Made by a program: the position numbers and the translations under genes. From an uncultured Zetaproteobacteria bacterium (lineage in GTDB: Bacteria; Pseudomonadota; Zetaproteobacteria; Mariprofundales; Mariprofundaceae), in assembly GCA_947311795.1 (NCBI GenBank), contig CAMZLX010000072.1, forward strand, positions 1 to 12,116: a DNA stretch of 12,116 nt, in the 5' to 3' direction. Within the stretch, counting starts at the first letter, position 1. Every line of letters begins with the position of its first letter. Below, piece after piece: positions 1 through 6,860 of the stretch. The notes below the pieces were generated by a model that was given only the letters and a program-made list of their open reading frames with translations, did not search any database and was not told the origin of the DNA.

Positions 1-35
1 ACTACATTTATGCGTCTTAATCAGTTATTATTTAC

Positions 36-683
36 TCATGTGTCTGTTTGTATCAGCTGGAGAAATTCATCCCTGCTCACATTCTCCGCACCTAAGCTTA
101 AAAGATGGTCGGTGGGCATTTGGCAATCAATCAGCTTAATACCTCCATCCACCGCCCAATCACAAAGATACGACATTGCCATTTTTGAGCCATCGCGTTG
201 TTGGCTAAACATGGATTCCGCATAAAACACATGATTCAGACGCACACCATAAAGCCCGCCAATCAATTCATCTTCATCATAGACTTCAAATGAATGTGCA
301 TAACCCAAGACAAACAAGCGCGAATAGGCTTCCATCATCTCAGGTAAAATCCATGTGCCACCCAAAGTCCCATCTTTTTCTCGCCTTGGGGCAGCACAAG
401 CTGAAATCACCGCTTCAAAATCTTTATCGCGATACGCATGATAACGCAGTTGTTTTAATCTTCGTTTCAAACGTGAGGAGCGATGAAATTTCTCTGGGAA
501 AAGAACGGTTCGAGGATGAGGCGACCACCATAAAAGTGGCTCTCCCTCTGCATACCAAGGGAATATGCCGTGACTGTAGGCATCCAATAATGTTTCAGGG
601 TTGAGGTCGCCACCCATCGCCAACAAACCCTCTTCATTGGCTTGGTTGGGGTGCGGAAATCGTGAGTTGGGTGCAGCTTTCAT
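36..683 (-). CDS. aat: Leucyl/phenylalanyl-tRNA-protein transferase
   Basis: This enzyme transfers Leu or Phe from aminoacyl-tRNA to the N-terminal Lys or Arg of cytosolic proteins, marking them for ClpS/ClpAP degradation (bacterial N-end rule). The 215-residue product is complete and near the usual family length (about 230 in E. coli). Visible family motifs are GGDL (24-27), AYSHGIFPW (35-43), WWSPHPR (52-58, where an Asp is more usual than His), GGTWI (108-112), GGLYG (142-146), AESMFS (155-160) and DCQ (186-188). Glu156, Asp186 and Gln188 fall at the same positions as the proposed catalytic residues of E. coli Aat. The ATG at 681-683 has only a weak TAGG upstream but begins where family members begin. 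It is divergent from nadA. The 35 bases beyond its stop hold no recognisable gene or terminator. Identification is very secure. Confidence 0.96.
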   Translation of the reverse strand: MKAAPNSRFPHPNQANEEGLLAMGGDLNPETLLDAYSHGIFPWYAEGEPLLWWSPHPRTVLFPEKFHRSSRLKRRLKQLRYHAYRDKDFEAVISACAAPRREKDGTLGGTWILPEMMEAYSRLFVLGYAHSFEVYDEDELIGGLYGVRLNHVFYAESMFSQQRDGSKMAMSYLCDWAVDGGIKLIDCQMPTDHLLSLGAENVSRDEFLQLIQTDT

Positions 684-704
684 GCGCCAAACCTATGCAA
701 ATGT

Positions 705-732
705 TTGACATGCTTCATCTGTTTTTCAGTAT
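705..732 (+). promoter_or_regulatory. Possible nadA promoter
   Basis: A perfect TTGACA lies at 705-710 in the 95-bp gap between the divergent aat and nadA genes. At 16 bp spacing the -10 candidate is CAGTAT (727-732), only 3 of 6 matches to TATAAT, so the call rests mainly on the -35. Transcription would start near 740, which fits translation of nadA from 779 rather than from 662. No other regulatory structure was seen in the gap. Confidence 0.25.
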
Positions 733-778
733 CACCCCTATGACTGCTGATATTTGTATCCCAAGACCCAAACAAGAC

Positions 779-1861
779 ATGAACTTATCCCTTCAGGAAC
801 TCTATGATTTACCCGAAGATGAAGTCATTGCGCGCATCCATGATTTACGCACACAACTGGACGATGATTTGCTTATTCTTGGGCATCACTACCAACGTGA
901 GGAAGTGATTGGTTTTGCCGACATCACTGGCGACTCTCTCAAACTTGCCCAAGAAGCAGCCAAAACCAAAGCGCCTTATATTATATTTTGTGGCGTTCAT
1001 TTTATGGCGGAAATGGCAGATGTGTTAACTTCCGATGCACAAACTGTGATTCTTCCAGACCCTGCCGCTGGCTGCTCCATGGCTGACATGGCAAATGATG
1101 AACAAGTTAGTCGCTGCTGGGCTGAATTATCCCAAGTCATTAACGCAGATGAAGAAGTCACCCCTGTAACATATATCAACTCCACCGCAGCCCTCAAAGC
1201 TTTTTGCGGCGAACATGACGGCATTGTTTGCACTTCTGGCAACGCCAAACGTGTATTAACATGGGCATGGGATAAACGCGAAAAGATTTTATTCTTTCCC
1301 GACCAACATTTGGGCGAAAACACCGCCTTGACCATGGGCATCACCGATGAAGATATGATTATTTGGGACCCATTTAAACCTATGGGTGGCAATAGTGAAG
1401 CGGGCATCAAACGCGCTAAACTTATTTTATGGAAAGGTTTTTGTTCAGTGCATCAATTATTCAAACCCGAACATGCAACCACCATGCGCAACAATCATCC
1501 CGATATTCAGATTCTAGCGCACCCTGAATGCTCACGCGAAGTCTGCGAAACATCTGATTTTGTGGGTTCAACAGAAATGATTATCAAACATGTCGCCGCA
1601 GCTCCCGCAGGCAGCAAGTTTGCCGTTGCCACAGAGCTTAATTTGGTCAACCGCTTGCGTATCAACCATCCTGAACATGACATTTGGTTTTTATCACCCA
1701 CCGTAAGCATGTGCTCCACCATGTTTCGCACCGACCCACCTCACCTATGCTGGGCGATGCAAGAAATTTTAGGCGATAAACAATACCATCAAGTTGCAGT
1801 ACCTGCGTCGCAACAAAACATGGCGTTGGTCTCACTCAATAACATGCTAAACTTGGGGTAA
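779..1861 (+). CDS. nadA: Quinolinate synthase NadA
   Basis: NadA condenses iminoaspartate with dihydroxyacetone phosphate to quinolinate in de novo NAD synthesis, using an oxygen-sensitive [4Fe-4S] cluster in the cytoplasm. From the chosen start the protein is 360 residues, close to the family norm (347 in E. coli). Motifs include LGHHYQ (34-39), GDSLKLA (51-57), GVHFMAEMAD (72-81), INSTAALKA (133-141), HLGEN (177-181), HPE (248-250) and VGSTEMI (262-268). By alignment with E. coli from memory (Cys113, Cys200, Cys297), the three cluster ligands should be Cys99 (AGCSMAD), Cys222 (GFCSVH) and Cys324 (HLCWAM). The reading frame is open from 662, but the extra 39 residues look unlike the family and would cover the promoter gap. 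The ATGs at 740 and 779 both remain possible, and 779 gives the better family N-terminus. It is followed after 2 bp by the OmpA-family gene, so it probably heads an operon. Confidence 0.95.
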   Translation: MNLSLQELYDLPEDEVIARIHDLRTQLDDDLLILGHHYQREEVIGFADITGDSLKLAQEAAKTKAPYIIFCGVHFMAEMADVLTSDAQTVILPDPAAGCSMADMANDEQVSRCWAELSQVINADEEVTPVTYINSTAALKAFCGEHDGIVCTSGNAKRVLTWAWDKREKILFFPDQHLGENTALTMGITDEDMIIWDPFKPMGGNSEAGIKRAKLILWKGFCSVHQLFKPEHATTMRNNHPDIQILAHPECSREVCETSDFVGSTEMIIKHVAAAPAGSKFAVATELNLVNRLRINHPEHDIWFLSPTVSMCSTMFRTDPPHLCWAMQEILGDKQYHQVAVPASQQNMALVSLNNMLNLG

Positions 1862-1863
1862 CC

Positions 1864-3378
1864 ATGCTTAAACTACTCACCACCATTACACTCTTCTTCT
1901 TTGCGCTGACAGCACATGCGGCAAGCTATGAAGAAATGAATCAGCAAGTCTTAGCCTTTGAACAAAGTGGGCAAGCCCGGTTTGCACCTGCATCCATGCA
2001 ACGTGTCAAAGCATTTCAAGGTGCATCCCTGTTGGCTTTTGAAGAGCAAGGTGGTTTCGCAGAAAAGCAGGAACAATCTGAAAATTTACAACGGGCTATT
2101 GATAAAACATTAACCACGCTTGAAGATGCTAAAAACAATGCTTTATCCTTTCAGCACACATTCCCTGAGCTTTTAACATTAGAGAAACAAGCTAAAAAAG
2201 CATTGGTGTATCATCATAACCCGCAAAGTTTGCCAGAGCCTAATGTGCAAGCCTTATTCAATGATGCACAGTCACACATGAACACCGCCATTTCCACCAC
2301 GGAAAAAGGCAAACTCAACCAAGCGCGGCAAGCTGCAAAGAAGGCAACCATCTTTTTTAATAAAACCATAGATGCCGCCATGCCTGGTTTGATTGAACAA
2401 ACAGAACGAGCATTGTCTCATGCTCGCAGCATGAATGCAGATGATTATGCGCCACGAACTTATGATAAAGCTGAACAAGCTTTTGAGCAGCTTGAAAGCT
2501 ATGCCGAAGATATAGCACAACCTCAAGAAAAACGCGAAGGTATATCTCGCCCTGAACATATAGGATACGCCCTTGAAATGGCTGTTTATTCGCAAAAAAT
2601 AGCCATCAAGGTGAAAGACTGGAAACGTTCACAAGCAAGCTATGAAAAACTTTATTTGGATGCACGGCAGGACCGCCTTAACCTTGCCAAAGCCATGAAG
2701 CTGCCTTTGGATTATGAGAATGTGGAAGTTGATATATCAGGTGCTGACCTTTTGACTCATGTGCAAAAACTACAACATGATTTAGACCAAGAACGTCAAG
2801 CGCGTGCCGATGATTTGGCAAATATGGATGAACAATTTCAAGAAAAACTTGAGCAGAAGTTGCATGAACAACGCTTAAAAGACCAACAAGGTTTTCAAGC
2901 TAAGGTTGCCAACATCAAAGCTTCGTTTAATAGCAAACTTGAGCGTGAAACCTTTGAGAAAAAGCGGCAACAAAAGATTCGTGACCTGTTTAAAAAAGAT
3001 GAAGCAGAAATCATCTCTAACCTCGATGGCTCACTCATGATTCGTGCTAAAAAAATCAAGTTTGGCTCCAGCAGCAGCAAAGTGGATGGTGCTTATTTTG
3101 ATTTCTTGGGTCGCATTAAAGAGGCTTTGGATTTATACCCCGAACGCAACATCACTATTGAAGGGCATACGGACAGCTCTGGTGATGCCAAAGTGAATCG
3201 TAAACTATCGCTTGCGCGCGCTGAAGCCGTGTTAGAGTTTCTTGTCGCTGCAGGCTTGGATGCCGAACGCATTAAAGCCTTGGGTTATGGTGAGGTAAAA
3301 CCCATCGCCACCAATATGTATAAAAAAGGACGTGCTATGAATCGCCGTATTGATATTATCATTCAGGCACCCCAATGA
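1864..3378 (+). CDS. Secreted OmpA-C/Pal-type peptidoglycan-binding protein with coiled coil
   Basis: The 504-residue protein has a Sec signal peptide (1-19, hydrophobic TLFFFALTA, cleavage likely after AHA). A long charged helical region follows, with two similar motifs of the FAPxSM/YAPxTY type near 40 and 195 that resemble DUF4398-like repeats. A strongly coiled-coil stretch rich in Gln, Glu and Lys runs from about 296 to 385. The C-terminal OmpA domain (about 400-502) contains IEGHTD (432-437) and NRRIDI (493-498); Asp437 and Arg495 match the pair that binds diaminopimelate in peptidoglycan. There is no beta-barrel and no lipobox Cys, so it is probably a soluble periplasmic or envelope-associated spacer protein. 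GGGG at 1855-1858 is a plausible RBS, 5 bp before the ATG. It sits 2 bp after nadA and overlaps the next gene by 4 bp. The exact role is unknown; the OmpA domain is certain. Confidence 0.9.
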   Translation: MLKLLTTITLFFFALTAHAASYEEMNQQVLAFEQSGQARFAPASMQRVKAFQGASLLAFEEQGGFAEKQEQSENLQRAIDKTLTTLEDAKNNALSFQHTFPELLTLEKQAKKALVYHHNPQSLPEPNVQALFNDAQSHMNTAISTTEKGKLNQARQAAKKATIFFNKTIDAAMPGLIEQTERALSHARSMNADDYAPRTYDKAEQAFEQLESYAEDIAQPQEKREGISRPEHIGYALEMAVYSQKIAIKVKDWKRSQASYEKLYLDARQDRLNLAKAMKLPLDYENVEVDISGADLLTHVQKLQHDLDQERQARADDLANMDEQFQEKLEQKLHEQRLKDQQGFQAKVANIKASFNSKLERETFEKKRQQKIRDLFKKDEAEIISNLDGSLMIRAKKIKFGSSSSKVDGAYFDFLGRIKEALDLYPERNITIEGHTDSSGDAKVNRKLSLARAEAVLEFLVAAGLDAERIKALGYGEVKPIATNMYKKGRAMNRRIDIIIQAPQ

Positions 3379-4355
3379 GCAACATCAAAAGCAAACTTTC
3401 GCCTTACAAACAAGCCCTCTTGGATGAGACCCAAGCTTTAATTGATAGCGATGTGCCTGAGCATGATTATAAAATGATGAGTCGTGTGCTGGCAGAAATG
3501 CGCAAAGGTTTGGAAGTGTTTAAACCCTACCAAGCATGGCGAAAAGTCAGCGTGTTTGGCTCAGCGCGGACCAAAGAAAGCCACGCCCAATACCAGCAAG
3601 CCAAAGCTTGTGGCAAAGCGCTTAAAGATGCAGGTTTTATGGTCATTACAGGTGGTGGGCCTGGCATGATGCAAGCCGCCAATGAGGGTGCAGGACGCGA
3701 TGTATCTTTTGGCATTGGCATTAACTTACCCATGGAGCAACAGCTAAACCCAGTCGTGCATCAATCACCACGAAGTTTTGAATGCAAATATTTCTTCACC
3801 CGAAAATTTTTCTTCCTCAAAGAAAGTGATGCAGTGATTCTTACCCCCGGCGGGTTTGGCACATTCGATGAAGGTTTTGAACTTTTAACCTTGCTGCAAA
3901 CAGGGCGCAACCCACCTATTCCTGTGATTATGCTTGAAGCACCAGGCGACGACTTTTGGGGACCTTTCTTAAAATCATGGGTACGCAGGCTTTTGGATGA
4001 TGGCATGATTAGCCCTGATGATTTGGGTTTGATTTACCATACCGACAATGCCGATGCGGCTGTTAAATATATTGAACAATACTACGTCAATTACCACAGC
4101 TTTCGCTATGTTGGTCAATCTGTGTTGCTTCGTTTAAACAATGCTTTATCAGACGCCGCTTTAGCCAGACTGAATGCCGAATTTTCCAACGTATTGCACA
4201 AGGGTGAAATCGAACAAGTCTTCAACTGGCCAGAGAATGATGACCCGCGTTATGCAACATATCCGCGTTTGCGCTTTCATTTAAAACATGGGCGCATGAA
4301 CATTTTGCCGCAACTCATTCAGCGTATGAATGCATTGTACACGCAAGACATTTAA
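3375..4355 (+). CDS. LOG family (TIGR00730-like) nucleotide-binding protein
   Basis: This is a Rossmann-fold protein of the LOG/'lysine decarboxylase-like' family. Characterised members hydrolyse nucleoside 5'-monophosphates to base plus ribose 5-phosphate; they are not lysine decarboxylases. Family signatures are VSVFGSAR (58-65), ITGGGPGMMQAAN (91-103), FTRKFF (141-146) and PGGFGTFDE (158-166), the last being the PGGxGTxxE motif. At 326 residues it is longer than minimal plant-type LOGs (about 200). The extra N-terminal helices (1-50) and the C-terminal extension (about 240-326) place it in the larger bacterial subgroup. The substrate cannot be read from sequence. The ATG lies inside the stop of the preceding gene (ATGA at 3375-3378) with an AGG 7 bp upstream, which indicates translational coupling. 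Its TAA overlaps the cbbR stop on the other strand, so there is no terminator between them. Confidence 0.9.
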   Translation: MSNIKSKLSPYKQALLDETQALIDSDVPEHDYKMMSRVLAEMRKGLEVFKPYQAWRKVSVFGSARTKESHAQYQQAKACGKALKDAGFMVITGGGPGMMQAANEGAGRDVSFGIGINLPMEQQLNPVVHQSPRSFECKYFFTRKFFFLKESDAVILTPGGFGTFDEGFELLTLLQTGRNPPIPVIMLEAPGDDFWGPFLKSWVRRLLDDGMISPDDLGLIYHTDNADAAVKYIEQYYVNYHSFRYVGQSVLLRLNNALSDAALARLNAEFSNVLHKGEIEQVFNWPENDDPRYATYPRLRFHLKHGRMNILPQLIQRMNALYTQDI

Positions 4356-5263
4356 TTGTTCAGCGGGGTTAATACTTCCTCAGCTTGCTCCAGCACAAAA
4401 GCTTTGAACGCTTCTGGAATGGCTGCAAACCGTTTTCCTTCACGGTACACAATATGCCACTGCCGCTTAATCGGAAAATCTTCCACTTCCAAAACAACAA
4501 GCCTCTTCAAAGCTAATTCCATTTCAATCGTATGCAAAGACACAATACCCAAACCAAGCTCTGCCATCACCGCTTGTTTAATCGCTTCGGAACGATTCAT
4601 CTCCATACCTGCAATCAATTCTAATCCATGCTGGTCAAAAAAGCGTTCTGTTGCCATACGCGTGCCTGATGCAGCTTCACGCACAATAAACGGCTCATCC
4701 GCCAAGTCTTGCAATAAAATAGGTTGTTGATGCACCAAAGGATGTGTGGGTGCTGCAATCACCACCAAAGGGTTATCCATAAATGGAATACCTTTGAGGT
4801 GATGCCCTGAAGGCGGCTTACCCATAATCGCCATATCTGTATGATTATGCTCCACTGCATCCACAAGCCCTGAGCGGTTGGTTACATCCAAAATAATTTC
4901 AGCACGTGGAAACTGATGTTTAAATGCTGCAATCAATTGCGGTGCAAAGTAGTTTGCAGTGGATGCCATGGTTAAATGTAAGCGTCCCCGCTCCACACCT
5001 TTAAGCTCATCCAACATCAATTTTGCCTCATCCATTTGTTGGGCTATGGTTTCAGCATACGTCAATAACTCACGCCCTGCTTCAGTTAAAGCCACCCGTT
5101 TCCCCACCCGCTCAAACAAGGGCATACCCACAAATTCCTCAAGCTGCTTAATTTGCATGGATACCGCAGGTTGGGTAAGAAATAACACCTGTGAAGCAAC
5201 GGTATAACTTTGATGCTCGGCAACCGCCGAAAATATTTTTAATTGTTTGAATGTAAATGCCAT
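4352..5263 (-). CDS. cbbR: LysR-type transcriptional regulator, probable CbbR
   Basis: This 303-residue LysR-family regulator has an N-terminal winged helix-turn-helix (about 5-62, with SYTVASQVLFLTQPAVS as the recognition region) and an effector-binding domain (about 92-295). It is divergent from the form II RuBisCO gene. That context, the full family length and sequence features such as the start MAFTFKQL and the GRLHLTMAST segment support CbbR, the activator of Calvin-cycle genes that responds to metabolites such as RuBP, PEP or NADPH in other bacteria. The frame is open to 5338, but the extra 25 residues have no LysR character and would run through the operator, so the ATG at 5261-5263 is preferred. 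No clear Shine-Dalgarno precedes it, which suggests modest expression. The assignment to CbbR rather than another LysR regulator rests largely on position. Confidence 0.88.
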   Translation of the reverse strand: MAFTFKQLKIFSAVAEHQSYTVASQVLFLTQPAVSMQIKQLEEFVGMPLFERVGKRVALTEAGRELLTYAETIAQQMDEAKLMLDELKGVERGRLHLTMASTANYFAPQLIAAFKHQFPRAEIILDVTNRSGLVDAVEHNHTDMAIMGKPPSGHHLKGIPFMDNPLVVIAAPTHPLVHQQPILLQDLADEPFIVREAASGTRMATERFFDQHGLELIAGMEMNRSEAIKQAVMAELGLGIVSLHTIEMELALKRLVVLEVEDFPIKRQWHIVYREGKRFAAIPEAFKAFVLEQAEEVLTPLNN

Positions 5264-5309
5264 ACGCGAATGGTATAAGAAAAACTTATGCAAGTCATCA
5301 TTAGCTTTA

Positions 5310-5338
5310 ATTGTACATGATACATCTGCAGTGTACAA
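5310..5338 (-). promoter_or_regulatory. Predicted cbbR promoter, mirror image of the cbbM promoter
   Basis: On the minus strand TTGTAC (5338-5333) and TACAAT (5315-5310) are also 17 bp apart, because the inverted repeat makes the promoter symmetric. The transcript would start near 5303, giving a leader of about 40 nt before the cbbR ATG. Occupancy by CbbR would be expected to repress this direction, as is usual for LysR autoregulation. The element is inferred from sequence only. Confidence 0.4.
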
Positions 5339-5339
5339 T
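5311..5339 (+). promoter_or_regulatory. Predicted cbbM promoter
   Basis: TTGTAC (5311-5316, 3 of 6 matches to TTGACA) and TACAAT (5334-5339, 5 of 6 to TATAAT) are 17 bp apart. Both fall inside the operator arms. A good -10 with a poor -35 is typical of a promoter needing an activator such as CbbR. The transcript would start near 5346. Confidence 0.5.
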
Positions 5340-5348
5340 TCGCATCAG

Positions 5349-5369
5349 TCGGAGGGGAATTTCTTCCGA
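5349..5369 (+). promoter_or_regulatory. cbbM 5' leader hairpin
   Basis: TCGGAGGG (5349-5356) can pair with TTTCTTCCGA-side bases up to 5369, forming an 8-bp stem (with two G-U pairs) and a 5-nt loop. If transcription starts near 5346, the stem sits almost at the mRNA 5' end, where such structures often protect against decay. The left arm contains GGAGG, which could act as a decoy RBS sequestered in the stem. The real RBS is downstream. Confidence 0.35.
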
Positions 5370-5380
5370 AAATAAATTTT

Positions 5381-5385
5381 GGAGG
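5381..5385 (+). promoter_or_regulatory. cbbM ribosome binding site
   Basis: A strong GGAGG lies 9 nt before the ATG at 5395. It decides the cbbM start: the frame is open upstream from 5311, but that stretch is the promoter and leader and encodes nothing RuBisCO-like. Confidence 0.85.
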
Positions 5386-5394
5386 ATCTCTATA

Positions 5395-6798
5395 ATGGAT
5401 CAATCGAATCGTTACGCAGACCTAAGTCTTAAAGAAGAAGACTTGATCGCAGGCGGTAAGCACTTTCTTACTGCATACAAATTAAAAACAGCACCTGGCT
5501 ATGGCTTCTTGGAAGTTGCAGCGCATATTGCAGCTGAATCTTCTACAGGCACCAACGTTGAAGTATCAACGACTGATGATTTCACACGTGGTGTGGATTG
5601 TATGGTATATGAAATTGATGAAACTGCATTTGAAGATGGCTTTGGTCTTTTCAAAGCGGCATACCCAATTGAATTGTTCGACATCAACATCACTGATGGC
5701 AACTACATGTTGTCTCAAATGTGGTCTTTGATTCTTGGTAACAACCAAGGCATGGGCGACCATCTTGGTCTTCGTTTGTTAGACTTCATGGTTCCAAAAG
5801 CAATGTTGGACAAATTTGATGGTCCTAACGTCGGCATCTCTGACTTATGGAAAGTATTGGGTCGTCCTGAAGTGGATGGCGGTTATATCGCGGGAACCAT
5901 CATTAAACCAAAATTGGGCCTTCGCCCTGAGCCATTTGCAAAAGCTGCATACCAATTCTGGTTGGGTGGCGATTTCATTAAAAATGATGAGCCTCAAGGT
6001 AACCAAACATTCTGCCCAATGAAGGATGTGATTCCTAAAGTTGTGGATGCTATGGACAGAGCACAACAAGAAACAGGTGAAGCCAAACTTTTCTCTGCCA
6101 ACATCACTGCTGATTGCTACAAAGAAATGATTGCGCGTGGTAACTACATTCTTGACGAATTCGACAAAATTGGTGCGCGCAACCATGTTGCTTTCTTGGT
6201 GGATGGTTTTGTAACGGGTCCTCACGGTGTGACCACTTGTCGCCGCGAATTCCCAGACACATTCTTGCATTATCACCGTGCAGGTCATGGTGCTGTAACT
6301 TCATACAAAACACCAATGGGTATGGATCCATTAGTATTCATGAAGTTTGCACGCATGATTGGCGCTTCTGGTATTCACACAGGAACCATGGGTTATGGAA
6401 AAATGGAAGGTCATGCAAACGAAACTGTTCTTGCATATATGCTTGAGCGTGATGAGTGCATGGGTCATTACTTCAACCAAAAATGGCATGGCATGAAACC
6501 AACAGTGGCGATTATCTCTGGTGGTATGAATGCATTACGTCTTCCAGGTTTCTTCGAGAACTTGGGTCATGGTAACGTGATTAACACTTGTGGTGGTGGC
6601 GCTTATGGTCACATCGATAGCCCAGCTGCTGGCGCAAAATCTTTGAGCCAAGCATACGATTGCTGGAAATCTGGAACTGACCCAATCGAATACGCGAAAA
6701 CACACAATGAGTTTGCACGCGCATTTGATTCATTCCCAGGTGATGCCGATGCAGTATACGGCGATGACTGGCGTGAAAAAATCGGTGCCCATAAATAA
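5395..6798 (+). CDS. cbbM: Form II ribulose-1,5-bisphosphate carboxylase/oxygenase
   Basis: CbbM carboxylates RuBP to two 3-phosphoglycerates, the CO2-fixing step of the Calvin cycle. The protein is 467 residues, matching form II enzymes (466 in Rhodospirillum rubrum). All active-site elements are visible: Glu48 (AAESSTGTN), Asn116 (GNNQGMGD), Lys171 (GTIIKPKLG), Lys196 of GGDFIKNDE (carbamylated, with Asp198 and Glu199 binding Mg2+), His294 (HYHRAGHG), loop-6 Lys336 (GYGKMEG) and Ser375 (ISGGMN). The gene has its own RBS, a divergent cbbR and a strong terminator, so it is probably monocistronic. Codon use is biased (by hand count, 15 of 19 Asn codons are AAC, and Phe is mostly TTC), as expected for an abundant protein in an AT-rich genome. 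Form II enzymes have low CO2/O2 specificity, which suggests life at low oxygen or high CO2. No form I genes are in the window. Confidence 0.98.
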   Translation: MDQSNRYADLSLKEEDLIAGGKHFLTAYKLKTAPGYGFLEVAAHIAAESSTGTNVEVSTTDDFTRGVDCMVYEIDETAFEDGFGLFKAAYPIELFDINITDGNYMLSQMWSLILGNNQGMGDHLGLRLLDFMVPKAMLDKFDGPNVGISDLWKVLGRPEVDGGYIAGTIIKPKLGLRPEPFAKAAYQFWLGGDFIKNDEPQGNQTFCPMKDVIPKVVDAMDRAQQETGEAKLFSANITADCYKEMIARGNYILDEFDKIGARNHVAFLVDGFVTGPHGVTTCRREFPDTFLHYHRAGHGAVTSYKTPMGMDPLVFMKFARMIGASGIHTGTMGYGKMEGHANETVLAYMLERDECMGHYFNQKWHGMKPTVAIISGGMNALRLPGFFENLGHGNVINTCGGGAYGHIDSPAAGAKSLSQAYDCWKSGTDPIEYAKTHNEFARAFDSFPGDADAVYGDDWREKIGAHK

Positions 6799-6802
6799 GC
6801 AC

Positions 6803-6819
6803 TGATTTTTATAAAATCA
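6803..6819 (+). other. Small AT-rich hairpin after cbbM
   Basis: TGATTTT (6803-6809) and AAAATCA (6813-6819) form a perfect 7-bp inverted repeat with a 3-nt loop, 4 bases after the cbbM stop. It is too AT-rich to be the terminator but may add a structure at the mRNA 3' end. It could also be chance in AT-rich DNA. Confidence 0.3.
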
Positions 6820-6830
6820 CACTTTAAGAG

Positions 6831-6860
6831 AGGCATCCACGCAAGTGGGTGCCTTTTTTT
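6831..6860 (+). terminator. Rho-independent terminator of cbbM
   Basis: AGGCATCCAC (6831-6840) pairs with GTGGGTGCCT (6845-6854) around a GCAA tetraloop: a 10-bp stem with one G-U pair, followed by seven T (6854-6860). The T run is shared with the ung stop codon (TTA at 6859-6861 on the plus strand). It should stop cbbM transcripts efficiently and prevents read-through antisense to ung. Confidence 0.92.

Larger units (their letters stand above)
5309..5340. promoter_or_regulatory. Probable CbbR operator (inverted repeat with LysR boxes)
   Basis: A perfect 9-bp inverted repeat, AATTGTACA (5309-5317) and TGTACAATT (5332-5340), is separated by 14 bp between cbbR and cbbM. Within it, TGTA-N5-TACA (5312-5324) is a classical T-N11-A LysR box. 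A second T-N11-A starts at 5332 (TGTACAATTCGCA). The paired sites suit binding of a CbbR tetramer. The dyad is read directly from sequence; binding by CbbR is inferred. Confidence 0.7.

Noticed and set aside
1..35. Search for a gene downstream of aat (ate/bpt or infA often follow)
   Set aside because: Only 35 bases remain, and they hold no start codon with a continuing frame and no terminator.
662..778. A possible 39-residue N-terminal extension of NadA
   Set aside because: It overlaps the start of aat and the TTGACA promoter element and does not resemble NadA; 779 gives a normal length.
5264..5338. A possible 25-residue N-terminal extension of CbbR
   Set aside because: It covers the operator and lacks LysR character; MAFTFKQL at 5263 is the normal LysR-type start.
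5311..5394. A possible 28-residue N-terminal extension of RuBisCO
   Set aside because: It runs through the predicted promoter and leader hairpin, has no RuBisCO similarity, and a strong GGAGG serves the ATG at 5395.
5845..6288. A 147-codon open frame antisense to cbbM
   Set aside because: Its protein is Cys-, His- and Thr-rich without any family look and mirrors the strongly conserved cbbM coding strand. It is a shadow of cbbM.
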